Assembly: GCA_902495355.1 (NCBI GenBank)
Contig: CABUWV010000004.1
Span: 86,403 to 150,402, forward strand
DNA: 64,000 nt
Source of the DNA: an uncultured Collinsella sp.
Lineage (GTDB): Bacteria; Actinomycetota; Coriobacteriia; Coriobacteriales; Coriobacteriaceae
Direction: 5' to 3'
Position 1 is the first letter of the stretch; every line of letters begins with the position of its first letter. Under the pieces are notes generated by a model. It was not told where the DNA came from. It saw only the letters and a list, made by a program, of their open reading frames with translations, and searched no databases. This document shows, piece by piece, positions 18,016 to 24,600 of this stretch. The translations under genes and the position numbers were made by a program.

Positions 18016-19983
18016 ATGGAACAGAGGGTCCTCGGGGGAAGATACCTCCTCAAGGATAAGGTGGGAACAGGCGGCATGGCGACCGTCTACCGTGCACAGG
18101 ACCAGGTCCTCGACCGCACGGTAGCCGTCAAGATTATGCTGCCGCAGTATGCTGGCGACGCAACCTTCGCCGCGCGCTTTAAGCAGGAGGCCCAGGCAGC
18201 AGCCGGTCTCTCCTCCCCCTATATCGTGGGCGTCTACGATTGGGGCAAGGACGGCGACACCTATTACATCGTCATGGAGTACCTGCGCGGCACCGACCTT
18301 AAGAGCGGCATCAAGAGCCACGGCGCCCTCGACCCCAAGAAGGTCGCCCAGATCGGCTCGCAGATCAGCTCCGCGCTTTCGGTCGCCCACAAGCACGAGA
18401 TCATCCACCGCGACATTAAGCCGCAGAACATCATGGTGCTGCCCGACGGCAACATCAAGGTGATGGACTTTGGCATCGCGCGCGCCAAGAACAGCCACCT
18501 CACGCAAGACAACAACGTGCTGGGAACCGCCCACTACGTCAGCCCCGAGCAGACCCGCGGTCAGGACCTCGGCCCCACCTCGGATATCTACTCGCTGGGC
18601 GTCGTGATGTACGAGTGCGCCACCGGCCGCGTTCCCTTTGACGGTGACGACGCCATCTCGGTCGCACTCAAGCAAGTCAACGAGTTGCCTATTCCGCCGA
18701 GCCAGATCAACTCCGGTGTCGACGCCGACCTTGAGCGCATCATCCTCAAGTGCATGGAGAAGGACCCGGCAAACCGCTTCCAGACCGCCGACGAGCTGCG
18801 TCAGGTGCTCAACAGCTACCTGTCGGGCCGTGCCGTCAACGTCTCGGAGCCCACGCGCATCATCGGTGCCCCCGGTGAACTGGGCGCCACCAAGACTCGC
18901 GAGCTTTCCGATCAGACGCGCGCCATGGTGCGTCCCGTCTCGGGCGTGAGCGGCCAGAATACCGCCCGTAGCTCGGTTTCGGGCTCCACCGGCTCCTACG
19001 AGGTCGAAGAGCCCAAATCCAACAAGAACAAGATCATCGCCGCCGTGGTGGCAGCGGTTGCCGTCATCGGCATCGTGGTGGCCTTTGCCACAGGACTCTT
19101 TGGCGGCGAGCAGGTCACCGTGCCCGACGTGCTGGGCAAGGACCAGCAGACTGCCGTCGAGCTGATCAAGGAAGCCGGCCTCGAGGTCGGCACCATCGAC
19201 CAAAGCTACAACGACGATGTCGACGAGGGCAAGGTCGCCGAGCAGACGCCCAACGGCAACACCAAGAAAGCCAAGGGCACCAAGGTGAACCTGGTAATCT
19301 CCAAGGGCCCCAAGCCCTCCGAGAAGGTTGAGGTTCCCCAGCTTGTCGGCCTGACCAAGGACCAGGCCGAGGCCGCGTTGGCAAGCGTTGGCCTGAAGGG
19401 CAACGCCTCAGAGGAGGCCAACGAGGCCGATGAGGGCCAGGTCTTCGAGCAGGGCACCGACGCCGGTAAGGAAGTCGCGAAGGGCACGACCATCTCGTAC
19501 AAGGTCTCGAGCGGCCCGGATACCACGTCCGTCCCCGATCTGACCGACATGACCGAGGCCCAGGCGCGCAACGCCCTCGATATGGCAGGCTTTGGCGTCG
19601 ACGTGAGCTACCAGGAGAACGACTCGGTTACCGAGGGCACCGTGATCAGCTGGAACCCCAGCGGCAAGCAGAAGCCCGGCGCCACGATTACCGTCGTCAT
19701 TGCCAAGAAGTCCGGCAAGGCCACCGTCCCGGGCAACCTGTACGGCAAGAGCATCTCCGCCGCCGTCACCGCGCTCAACAACGCCGGTTTCTATAACATT
19801 GGCTTCTGCGACCAGAACGGCAATCCCGTAAGCGGTAACGAGGATGCCACCGTTACGGGCGTCTCCCCCACCGGCAAGCAGTCCACCGACAGCACGATCA
19901 CGCTAACAGTCGCACTTTCTGGCTCGGGCTCTGGCTCTGGCTCTGGCTCGGGCACGGGCGACGATTCCGGTACGACCAACTAG
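18016..19983 (+). CDS. pknB: PASTA-domain Ser/Thr protein kinase (PknB type)
   Basis: 655 residues, ATG at 18016 five bases after AGGAG. The kinase domain has GTGGMATVYRAQD, VAVKIM, HRDIKPQNIMV, MDFGIARAKN and VSPEQTRGQD, so it is a canonical RD kinase. A juxtamembrane segment leads to one helix (IIAAVVAAVAVIGIVVAFAT), then four extracellular PASTA repeats (from VTVPDVLG, VEVPQLVG, TSVPDLTD, ATVPGNLY) and a Ser/Gly tail. PASTA domains bind muropeptide or lipid II. As the last gene of the operon it links cell-wall state to FhaA/FhaB and the SEDS-PBP fusion. Confidence 0.96.
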   Translation: MEQRVLGGRYLLKDKVGTGGMATVYRAQDQVLDRTVAVKIMLPQYAGDATFAARFKQEAQAAAGLSSPYIVGVYDWGKDGDTYYIVMEYLRGTDLKSGIKSHGALDPKKVAQIGSQISSALSVAHKHEIIHRDIKPQNIMVLPDGNIKVMDFGIARAKNSHLTQDNNVLGTAHYVSPEQTRGQDLGPTSDIYSLGVVMYECATGRVPFDGDDAISVALKQVNELPIPPSQINSGVDADLERIILKCMEKDPANRFQTADELRQVLNSYLSGRAVNVSEPTRIIGAPGELGATKTRELSDQTRAMVRPVSGVSGQNTARSSVSGSTGSYEVEEPKSNKNKIIAAVVAAVAVIGIVVAFATGLFGGEQVTVPDVLGKDQQTAVELIKEAGLEVGTIDQSYNDDVDEGKVAEQTPNGNTKKAKGTKVNLVISKGPKPSEKVEVPQLVGLTKDQAEAALASVGLKGNASEEANEADEGQVFEQGTDAGKEVAKGTTISYKVSSGPDTTSVPDLTDMTEAQARNALDMAGFGVDVSYQENDSVTEGTVISWNPSGKQKPGATITVVIAKKSGKATVPGNLYGKSISAAVTALNNAGFYNIGFCDQNGNPVSGNEDATVTGVSPTGKQSTDSTITLTVALSGSGSGSGSGSGTGDDSGTTN

Positions 19984-20035
19984 TCGCCACCCCACCGCTC
20001 ATCACGGCTCTCGCCGCAAACATATTCGCTCACAG

Positions 20036-20075
20036 GCGCCCGCTTGCTCCCCCAGCAAGCGGGCGCTTCGTTTTT
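20036..20075 (+). terminator. Intrinsic terminator of the kinase/cell-wall operon
   Basis: A 13-bp perfect stem GCGCCCGCTTGCT/AGCAAGCGGGCGC (20036-20048, 20054-20066), a five-base loop, then TTCGTTTTT. It lies 53 bases after the pknB stop. Confidence 0.92.
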
Positions 20076-20140
20076 GACATGACATGAACCAGAAGAGCCC
20101 GGCACCATAGCGGTACCGGGCTCGATATTCCTCTGGTGCC

Positions 20141-20205
20141 CCCGGGCGGATTCGAAAACTCCCCCCGCGGGAAATTGGTGACGCGGGTGTCGACGGCTCG
20201 AATCC
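20141..20205. repeat. Direct and inverted fragments of the tRNA-Arg 3' half
   Basis: Bases 20141-20164 repeat exactly the 24 bases at 20263-20286, i.e. the CCA end and T-arm of the adjacent tRNA-Arg in the same orientation, 122 bases away. Immediately after it, about 20180-20205, is an inverted copy of 26 bases of the T-arm and anticodon 3' stem with one mismatch. Each direct copy is preceded on the plus strand by a small hairpin flanked by ACCAGAA. No tRNA can be folded from it. It looks like an integration scar or a rearranged tandem tRNA duplicate. Confidence 0.6.
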
Positions 20206-20263
20206 GCCGACGGCCCCCACAAACCAGAAACGGCGCCGCTCTCGCGACGCCGTCATAATCTTC

Positions 20264-20339
20264 TGGTGCCCCCGGGCGGATTCGAACCGTCGACACCCGC
20301 TTTAGGAGAGCGGTGCTCTATCCCCTGAGCTACGGAGGC
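20264..20339 (-). tRNA. tRNA-Arg (anticodon CCT)
   Basis: 76 nt including an encoded CCA. The acceptor stem GCCTCCG/CGGGGGC closes with one G-T pair. The D-arm is GCTCAGGGGATAGAGC. The anticodon arm CCGCT-CTCCTAA-AGCGG gives anticodon CCT, reading the rare AGG codon. The T-arm GACGG-TTCGAAT-CCGCC has one A-C mismatch. A weak hairpin with short T-run follows on the minus strand (about 20229-20254). The 3' end is duplicated just downstream. Confidence 0.93.
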
Positions 20340-20427
20340 ATGTTGTACTAGTGTAGCAGATTTGCGCAACTACCATGCAGCGCATAGCCGCTCTTCGAGA
20401 CAGTCATCTGCGACGTTCTTTAATGAT

Positions 20428-20456
20428 TAGTCGTTTAAGAACGTCGCAGGCGACTA
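20428..20456. repeat. TAGTC palindromic repeat, overlapping the DUF956 gene stop
   Basis: TAGTCG (20428-20433) pairs with CGACTA (20451-20456) around TTTAAGAACGTC. The outer CTA is the TAG stop codon of the DUF956 gene on the minus strand. Two other copies (40443-40471 and 63827-63855) have TAGTCATT/AATGACTA, so the pair A-T is replaced by G-C here. A second overlapping dyad, GCGACGTTCTT/AAGAACGTCGC (20410-20445), also forms. Confidence 0.65.
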
Positions 20457-20852
20457 GTTGCCTTTGTGGAAGAGGTTTTTGATAACGGAGGGGATGCTCT
20501 TGGCGCCCTTGGCCGTCACATCGATAAAGTCGGGCGAACGCACGAGCTTATCCTCGTCGACGTACTTGCGGACCGCGCGCAACGTCTCTTTGTCATCGCG
20601 CGTCGAAAACGTAAAGTGGCCGGTATCCTTGGTAAAGATGGCAAAACGCGTGATCTTCTTGGTGCCGCGCAAAACCTCGGCGGCAATATAGTCGACCTCG
20701 TCCCACGGGATTTGAATATAATCCTCGGGATTGCGCTCGTTATAGTACTCAAACGCCTTATTGCCCACCATCACGTTACCGTGGCTGGTAAGCCCCATCA
20801 GGCAGGTTGCCGGCGTTGCCAGATCGACCGTGCTGTTCTGAGATTGCGCCAT
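20454..20852 (-). CDS. DUF956 protein of the mannose-PTS operon
   Basis: 132 residues from MAQSQNSTVDLATPATCLMG; GGAGGG lies 10 bases before the ATG at 20852, and a longer frame has no better site. The core VMVGNKAFEYYNERNPEDYI, QIPWDEVDYIAAEVLRGTKK and FTFSTRDDKETLRAVR matches the DUF956 family, which is found almost only at the 3' end of mannose-type PTS operons and has been proposed as an operon regulator or accessory factor (ManO in lactic acid bacteria). It follows the IID gene at 120 bases. Confidence 0.85.
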   Translation of the reverse strand: MAQSQNSTVDLATPATCLMGLTSHGNVMVGNKAFEYYNERNPEDYIQIPWDEVDYIAAEVLRGTKKITRFAIFTKDTGHFTFSTRDDKETLRAVRKYVDEDKLVRSPDFIDVTAKGAKSIPSVIKNLFHKGN

Positions 20853-20972
20853 GCGCGCCTCGCCCTCCAAATAAAACAATCGGACCGCATCCAGTGTACC
20901 CACCGGGTGCGGTCCGTTTCAATGGCTCAAAAGCCCTTGCCTAGCAATTCTCGGTCTTAAGCCGAAGCGTGC

Positions 20973-21893
20973 TTACATGAAGCCGCAGAAGCGACCGATG
21001 ATGCCGACGGCGAAGAGAGCCAGGATGATGACGATCGGGCTGACCTTCTTCTTGAGGAGCTTGCAGACCAGCAGGGTCAGGCACACGGCGGCAAGGCCGG
21101 GGATGAGCTGATCGAGGTTGGCCTGAAGCGTGGTGACCTTCATCTGATCAAGGGCGGTAGCACCGACGGAGTTGTACATCGTCAGCGCTTCCTTGATACC
21201 CTCGGAACCGGAGGGCAGGCTAGCCCAGTCGATAAAGGCGCCAGCAGACTGCTTGACCGTGGAGACGATCGGGGTGAAGGAAATGGACACCCAGCGCTCG
21301 ACCAGGGCACCGATGATGAACATACCCAGGATGGAAGCGCCCTCGGTGACCTTGCCCATCAGACCACCGGAGAGGTCCTTGGCGATGGAGGAGCCGACCT
21401 TGTAGCCAAACTCCTGCGTGTACCACAGGAAAGCGTAACGGATGATGTTCCACGCGAAGAAGAACAGCAGCGGACCGACGATGCTGCCGGACATGGCCAG
21501 GGAAGCGCCCAGAGCGCCCAGAATCGGGCGAAGGGTGAACCAGAAGACGGGGTCACCGACGCCGGCGAGCGGGCCCATCATACCGACCTTGACGCCCTGG
21601 ATGGCGACGTCATCGATCGGAGCACCGTTGGCGCGCTCCTCCTCGAGGGCGAGGGTAACGCCAATGACGGGGGCGGAAACATAGGGGTGGGTGTTATAGA
21701 ACTCCAGGTGGCGCTTAAGAGCGGCAATCTGGTCATCCTTGCTGGTGTAGAGCTTCTTGATCGCAGGGATCATTGCGAAGCACCAGCCGCCGTTCTGCAT
21801 ACGCTCGTAGTTCCACGAGCCCTGAAGGAACTGATGACGGAAGCAAACCTTCTTACGGTCAGCCTTGGTGAGCTGAATCTTGTTCTCTGCCAT
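20973..21893 (-). CDS. manZ: PTS mannose-family transporter subunit IID
   Basis: 306 residues. The start MAENKIQLTKADRKKVCFRH is followed by the family signature FLQGSWNYERMQNGGWCFAM, then LALEEERANGAPIDDVAIQG, VKVGMMGPLAGVGDPVFWFT and C-terminal membrane helices. ATG 21893 is chosen over the GTG at 21902 because GGAGGGGAG is well placed for it. IID forms the membrane complex with IIC. The operon order IIAB, IIC, IID, DUF956 is standard. Confidence 0.95.
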   Translation of the reverse strand: MAENKIQLTKADRKKVCFRHQFLQGSWNYERMQNGGWCFAMIPAIKKLYTSKDDQIAALKRHLEFYNTHPYVSAPVIGVTLALEEERANGAPIDDVAIQGVKVGMMGPLAGVGDPVFWFTLRPILGALGASLAMSGSIVGPLLFFFAWNIIRYAFLWYTQEFGYKVGSSIAKDLSGGLMGKVTEGASILGMFIIGALVERWVSISFTPIVSTVKQSAGAFIDWASLPSGSEGIKEALTMYNSVGATALDQMKVTTLQANLDQLIPGLAAVCLTLLVCKLLKKKVSPIVIILALFAVGIIGRFCGFM

Positions 21894-21909
21894 ATGTATC
21901 ACTCCCCTC

Positions 21910-22728
21910 CTACTCGTAATCGTTCAGAATGTCGCCGAGCGGGTCGCCGGAGCCACCGCCCGTGCCGCCACCCTGCTTGGCCAGATCCTTAAGACCAAGG
22001 TAGATGAGGGCAAGGGAGATGCCGATGAGGCCAAGGGCGATCAGCGTGAGCTGAGGGATGGCAGCAAGGACAAAGCCGAGGATGAAGAACGGCCAGGTCT
22101 CCTTGGTGGCCATCATGTTGATGACCATGGCGTAACCGACGGAAGCGACCATGCCGCCGCCGACGGCCATGCCGCCGGACAGCCAGTCGGGCATAGCGTT
22201 AAGCGCGTTGGTAACAGCCTCGGCCGGGATAACGCACAGAAGTACTGCCGGGATGGCGATACGAAGGCCCTGCATGAGGATGGCAGCGTACTGCCAGCGC
22301 TCGATGCCGGAGAAGTCGCCCTTCTCGGCGCAACCGTCCATGGCGTGAGCGATAGCGGTAGCAATGGTACGGCAGATCATGGTCAGGAACAGACCAGCGA
22401 CCGACAGCGGGACGGCGACGGCGATGGCCGCGGTAACGGCCTTGGCCGAATCAGTGGCGCCGCCGTTGAGGGCGAGCACCATGATGATCGAAGAAGCGAC
22501 CGAGGCCAGAGCGGCGTCAGGCGCGACGGCGGCGCCGACGTTAGCCCAGCCAAGGGCCATCATCTGGAGCGAACCGCCCAGGAGGATGCCCTCCTGAAGG
22601 TGACCGGTTACGAGACCGATAAGCGTGCATGCCACGAGCGGCTGATGGAACTGGAACTCATCCAGAATGCCTTCCATACCGGCAAGCAACGCGACAATCG
22701 CAACAAGCAGAATAGTGATTGCAGACAT
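21910..22728 (-). CDS. manY: PTS mannose-family transporter subunit IIC
   Basis: 272 residues, polytopic. MSAITILLVAIVALLAGMEG, HQPLVACTLIGLVTGHLQEG, GGSLQMMALGWANVGAAVAP and PAEAVTNALNAMPDWLSGGM are typical of IIC(Man). The last ~20 residues are a Gly-rich cytoplasmic tail. It is 16 bases upstream of IID. IIC carries the sugar-binding channel. Confidence 0.95.
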   Translation of the reverse strand: MSAITILLVAIVALLAGMEGILDEFQFHQPLVACTLIGLVTGHLQEGILLGGSLQMMALGWANVGAAVAPDAALASVASSIIMVLALNGGATDSAKAVTAAIAVAVPLSVAGLFLTMICRTIATAIAHAMDGCAEKGDFSGIERWQYAAILMQGLRIAIPAVLLCVIPAEAVTNALNAMPDWLSGGMAVGGGMVASVGYAMVINMMATKETWPFFILGFVLAAIPQLTLIALGLIGISLALIYLGLKDLAKQGGGTGGGSGDPLGDILNDYE

Positions 22729-22746
22729 GTATCGGACCCTCCTTTA

Positions 22747-23736
22747 CTATGCTTGAGCGGCCAGTTCGGCCTTAGCTTTCTTCAACATGGCGTCGAGATC
22801 CTCGGAGGCATCCGAAGGAACCTTGCGGACCTCGAACTTGACGCCCTTGGCCTTGAGGGCCTCGAGGGTCTTAACGTCGTCATCGCCCATAGCGACGGCG
22901 TTGGTGACGACGACCTTGCCCTTGGAGTGAGCCATGGAACCGATGTTGACTTCCTTGATGTCGACGCCGGCCTCGATGGCCTTGAGCAGATCCTGCGGGT
23001 TCTCGAAGAGCAGCATGGCCTTGGTGTCACCAAAACGCGTGTCCTTGACGACCTCGGCCATCTTCTTGATGGGAACGACGTTGGCATGGACTCCCGGAGG
23101 GGCAGCCTGCTCGATCATGGTCTTGCGGAGCTCGTCGTGAGCAACGCCGTCGGAAACCACGATGATGCGGTTGGGGTTGATCTGCTTGGTCCACGTGGTG
23201 GCCACCTGACCATGAAGCAGACGGGTGTCGATACGGACGTGGGCGATCTTGATGTGCCCATCGCCGATGACCGTTCCCGGAGGGATGGCACCTGCAGGAG
23301 CAGCGGCGGCTGCAGCCGGCTTCTTCTCCTCGGGCTCCAGAGACTCGGGCTTGACGCGCACGCCAGCCTTAGCCTCAGTCACGAGATGTTTTGCGATCGC
23401 ATGTGCAGTGTTCTTTGCGTCAAAGCGCTGCGAATATGCCTCGATGAGCATAGGCAGGTTGACACCGGTGACGATAGCCCAGGAATCGTGGCCCTCGATG
23501 AGCCCGCTGATCTGGTTGAACGGCGTGCCGCCCCACAGATCAACGAGGAAGAGCACCTGCTCCTGGTCCTCGAAGGAAGCGACTGCTTCCTCGACCTTGG
23601 CACGGAAGTCGTCGGGGCCCATGCTCGGCTCGAGCGAGACCACGGCAACAGACGGCTGATCGCCAAAGACCATCGAGCCCGTCTGCTTGATTCCAGCTGC
23701 CAAGTCCCCGTGGCTAGCAAGAACAATACTTACCAT
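22747..23736 (-). CDS. manX: PTS mannose-family EIIAB
   Basis: 329 residues. The IIA domain (1-125) has the phosphorylated His in VLASHGD (H9) and DLWGGTPFNQ. A Pro/Ala/Glu linker (about 130-160) joins the IIB domain, with its phosphorylated His in RIDTRLLHGQV (H175) and NRIIVVSDGVAHDELRKTM. Phosphate passes from HPr to IIA to IIB to the incoming hexose. ATG 23736 lies seven bases after GGAGG. As first gene of the operon, it has an AT-rich upstream region. Confidence 0.96.
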   Translation of the reverse strand: MVSIVLASHGDLAAGIKQTGSMVFGDQPSVAVVSLEPSMGPDDFRAKVEEAVASFEDQEQVLFLVDLWGGTPFNQISGLIEGHDSWAIVTGVNLPMLIEAYSQRFDAKNTAHAIAKHLVTEAKAGVRVKPESLEPEEKKPAAAAAAPAGAIPPGTVIGDGHIKIAHVRIDTRLLHGQVATTWTKQINPNRIIVVSDGVAHDELRKTMIEQAAPPGVHANVVPIKKMAEVVKDTRFGDTKAMLLFENPQDLLKAIEAGVDIKEVNIGSMAHSKGKVVVTNAVAMGDDDVKTLEALKAKGVKFEVRKVPSDASEDLDAMLKKAKAELAAQA

Positions 23737-24063
23737 CACATAACCTCCTTTTTGTCTACGTATTTCCTACACGACATGAAAGGAGTATAGCTGTTTGGTT
23801 TGTGGAATTATAGCTAAATCCGCAAAAGGTTGGATTATTTGTTTAAACGTCTAGGTTTGTTACAAGTTGATTACGTTACTGCTTTTTGACTCATTACACG
23901 ACAAGGCGTCGCTCATCAAGCCATGCATTTTACAGATACAAGCAGGCTGTTCATTAATATTGATTTTAGGCAAGCGCGAATGCGCTTGTACTGCCGCTAT
24001 TTTGTTTAAACAGACATGGCTTGACTATTTTCGTGACTTATGGTCTATGAAACCACTCAAAAT
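23737..24063. other. AT-rich promoter region of the PTS operon
   Basis: About 330 bases with markedly lower GC than the surroundings. On the minus strand TATAAT and TATACT (both between 23780 and 23815) are candidate -10 boxes. No -24/-12 sigma-54 promoter and no LevR-type activator gene are seen, unlike many Firmicutes mannose operons. The rest (23840-24060) shows no gene. Confidence 0.4.
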
Positions 24064-24130
24064 AGTTGCGGTGGAATAGTTCTTGTTTAAGAGCCAGAAG
24101 GCTGAATCTAGGAACTATTTCACCGCAACT
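24064..24130. repeat. GTTGCGGTG palindromic repeat, copy 1
   Basis: The outer arms AGTTGCGGTGGAATAGTTC and GAACTATTTCACCGCAACT pair over nearly their whole length (one G-T). The element ends 11 bases after the hypA stop. Two more copies lie at 32696-32761 and 46024-46091, also just after minus-strand genes. Confidence 0.75.
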
Positions 24131-24141
24131 TATAGGGAATC

Positions 24142-24570
24142 CTAGGCGATGTGGAGGGGGTTGGCGGCGTCGACGGCATCGGGGGCGTCGGAGAGGCCGT
24201 CAGGAGCAGCGTCTGCCGGATCCTCTTCGGGGGTCTCGATCTGTTTGATCATGACCTCTTGGCCCTGCAGCAGGTATGTCTCGCCGCTACCGCAATGGGG
24301 ACAGGTCTTGCCGTGCTCGACCGTCGCATAGTCGCGGCCACATGCCTCGCAATGCGTCACAGCCTCGACGGGCTCCACAACAAGCTCCGCGCCCTGCGCG
24401 ATAGGCTTTTTATCTGCTGCCCAGCGCCAAGCGTCGAGCAGCAACTCGGGAACGACGCCCGAGACCTCGCCCAGCAGCAACGTCACGCTCGAAACGCGAC
24501 GCACGCCATGAGCGCGCGCTACATTCTCGACATCGCGAATGATGTGGTAAACGATCCCCAATTCATGCAC
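24142..24570 (-). CDS. hypA: Hydrogenase maturation nickel metallochaperone HypA
   Basis: 142 residues. The N-terminus MHELGIVYHIIRDVENVARA contains the essential His2 and Glu3 for nickel binding. The zinc site is CEACGRDYATVEHGKTCPHC (two CxxC). The last ~30 residues are an acidic Ala/Asp/Pro extension not seen in short HypA proteins. HypA delivers nickel to [NiFe]-hydrogenase with HypB. It is about 29 kb away from the hypF/hypCDE genes and 30 bases after the iron-sulfur flavoprotein gene, so it may belong to that transcript. Confidence 0.93.
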   Translation of the reverse strand: MHELGIVYHIIRDVENVARAHGVRRVSSVTLLLGEVSGVVPELLLDAWRWAADKKPIAQGAELVVEPVEAVTHCEACGRDYATVEHGKTCPHCGSGETYLLQGQEVMIKQIETPEEDPADAAPDGLSDAPDAVDAANPLHIA

Positions 24571-24600
24571 TTTTTCTTCCGCCGTTCCCGTTATGGCTAC

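Noticed and set aside
20130..20225. A second tRNA gene
   Set aside because: Only T-arm and CCA-end fragments are present, one of them inverted; no complete acceptor, D-arm or anticodon arm can be formed on either strand.
21880..23790. 636-codon plus-strand frame opposite the PTS genes
   Set aside because: Exact antisense of manX/manY; composition (Asp/Gly/His-rich) is typical of a reverse-complement shadow.
23737..24063. Sigma-54 promoter for the mannose PTS operon
   Set aside because: No GG-N10-GC pair of the -24/-12 type was found and no LevR/ManR activator is adjacent.
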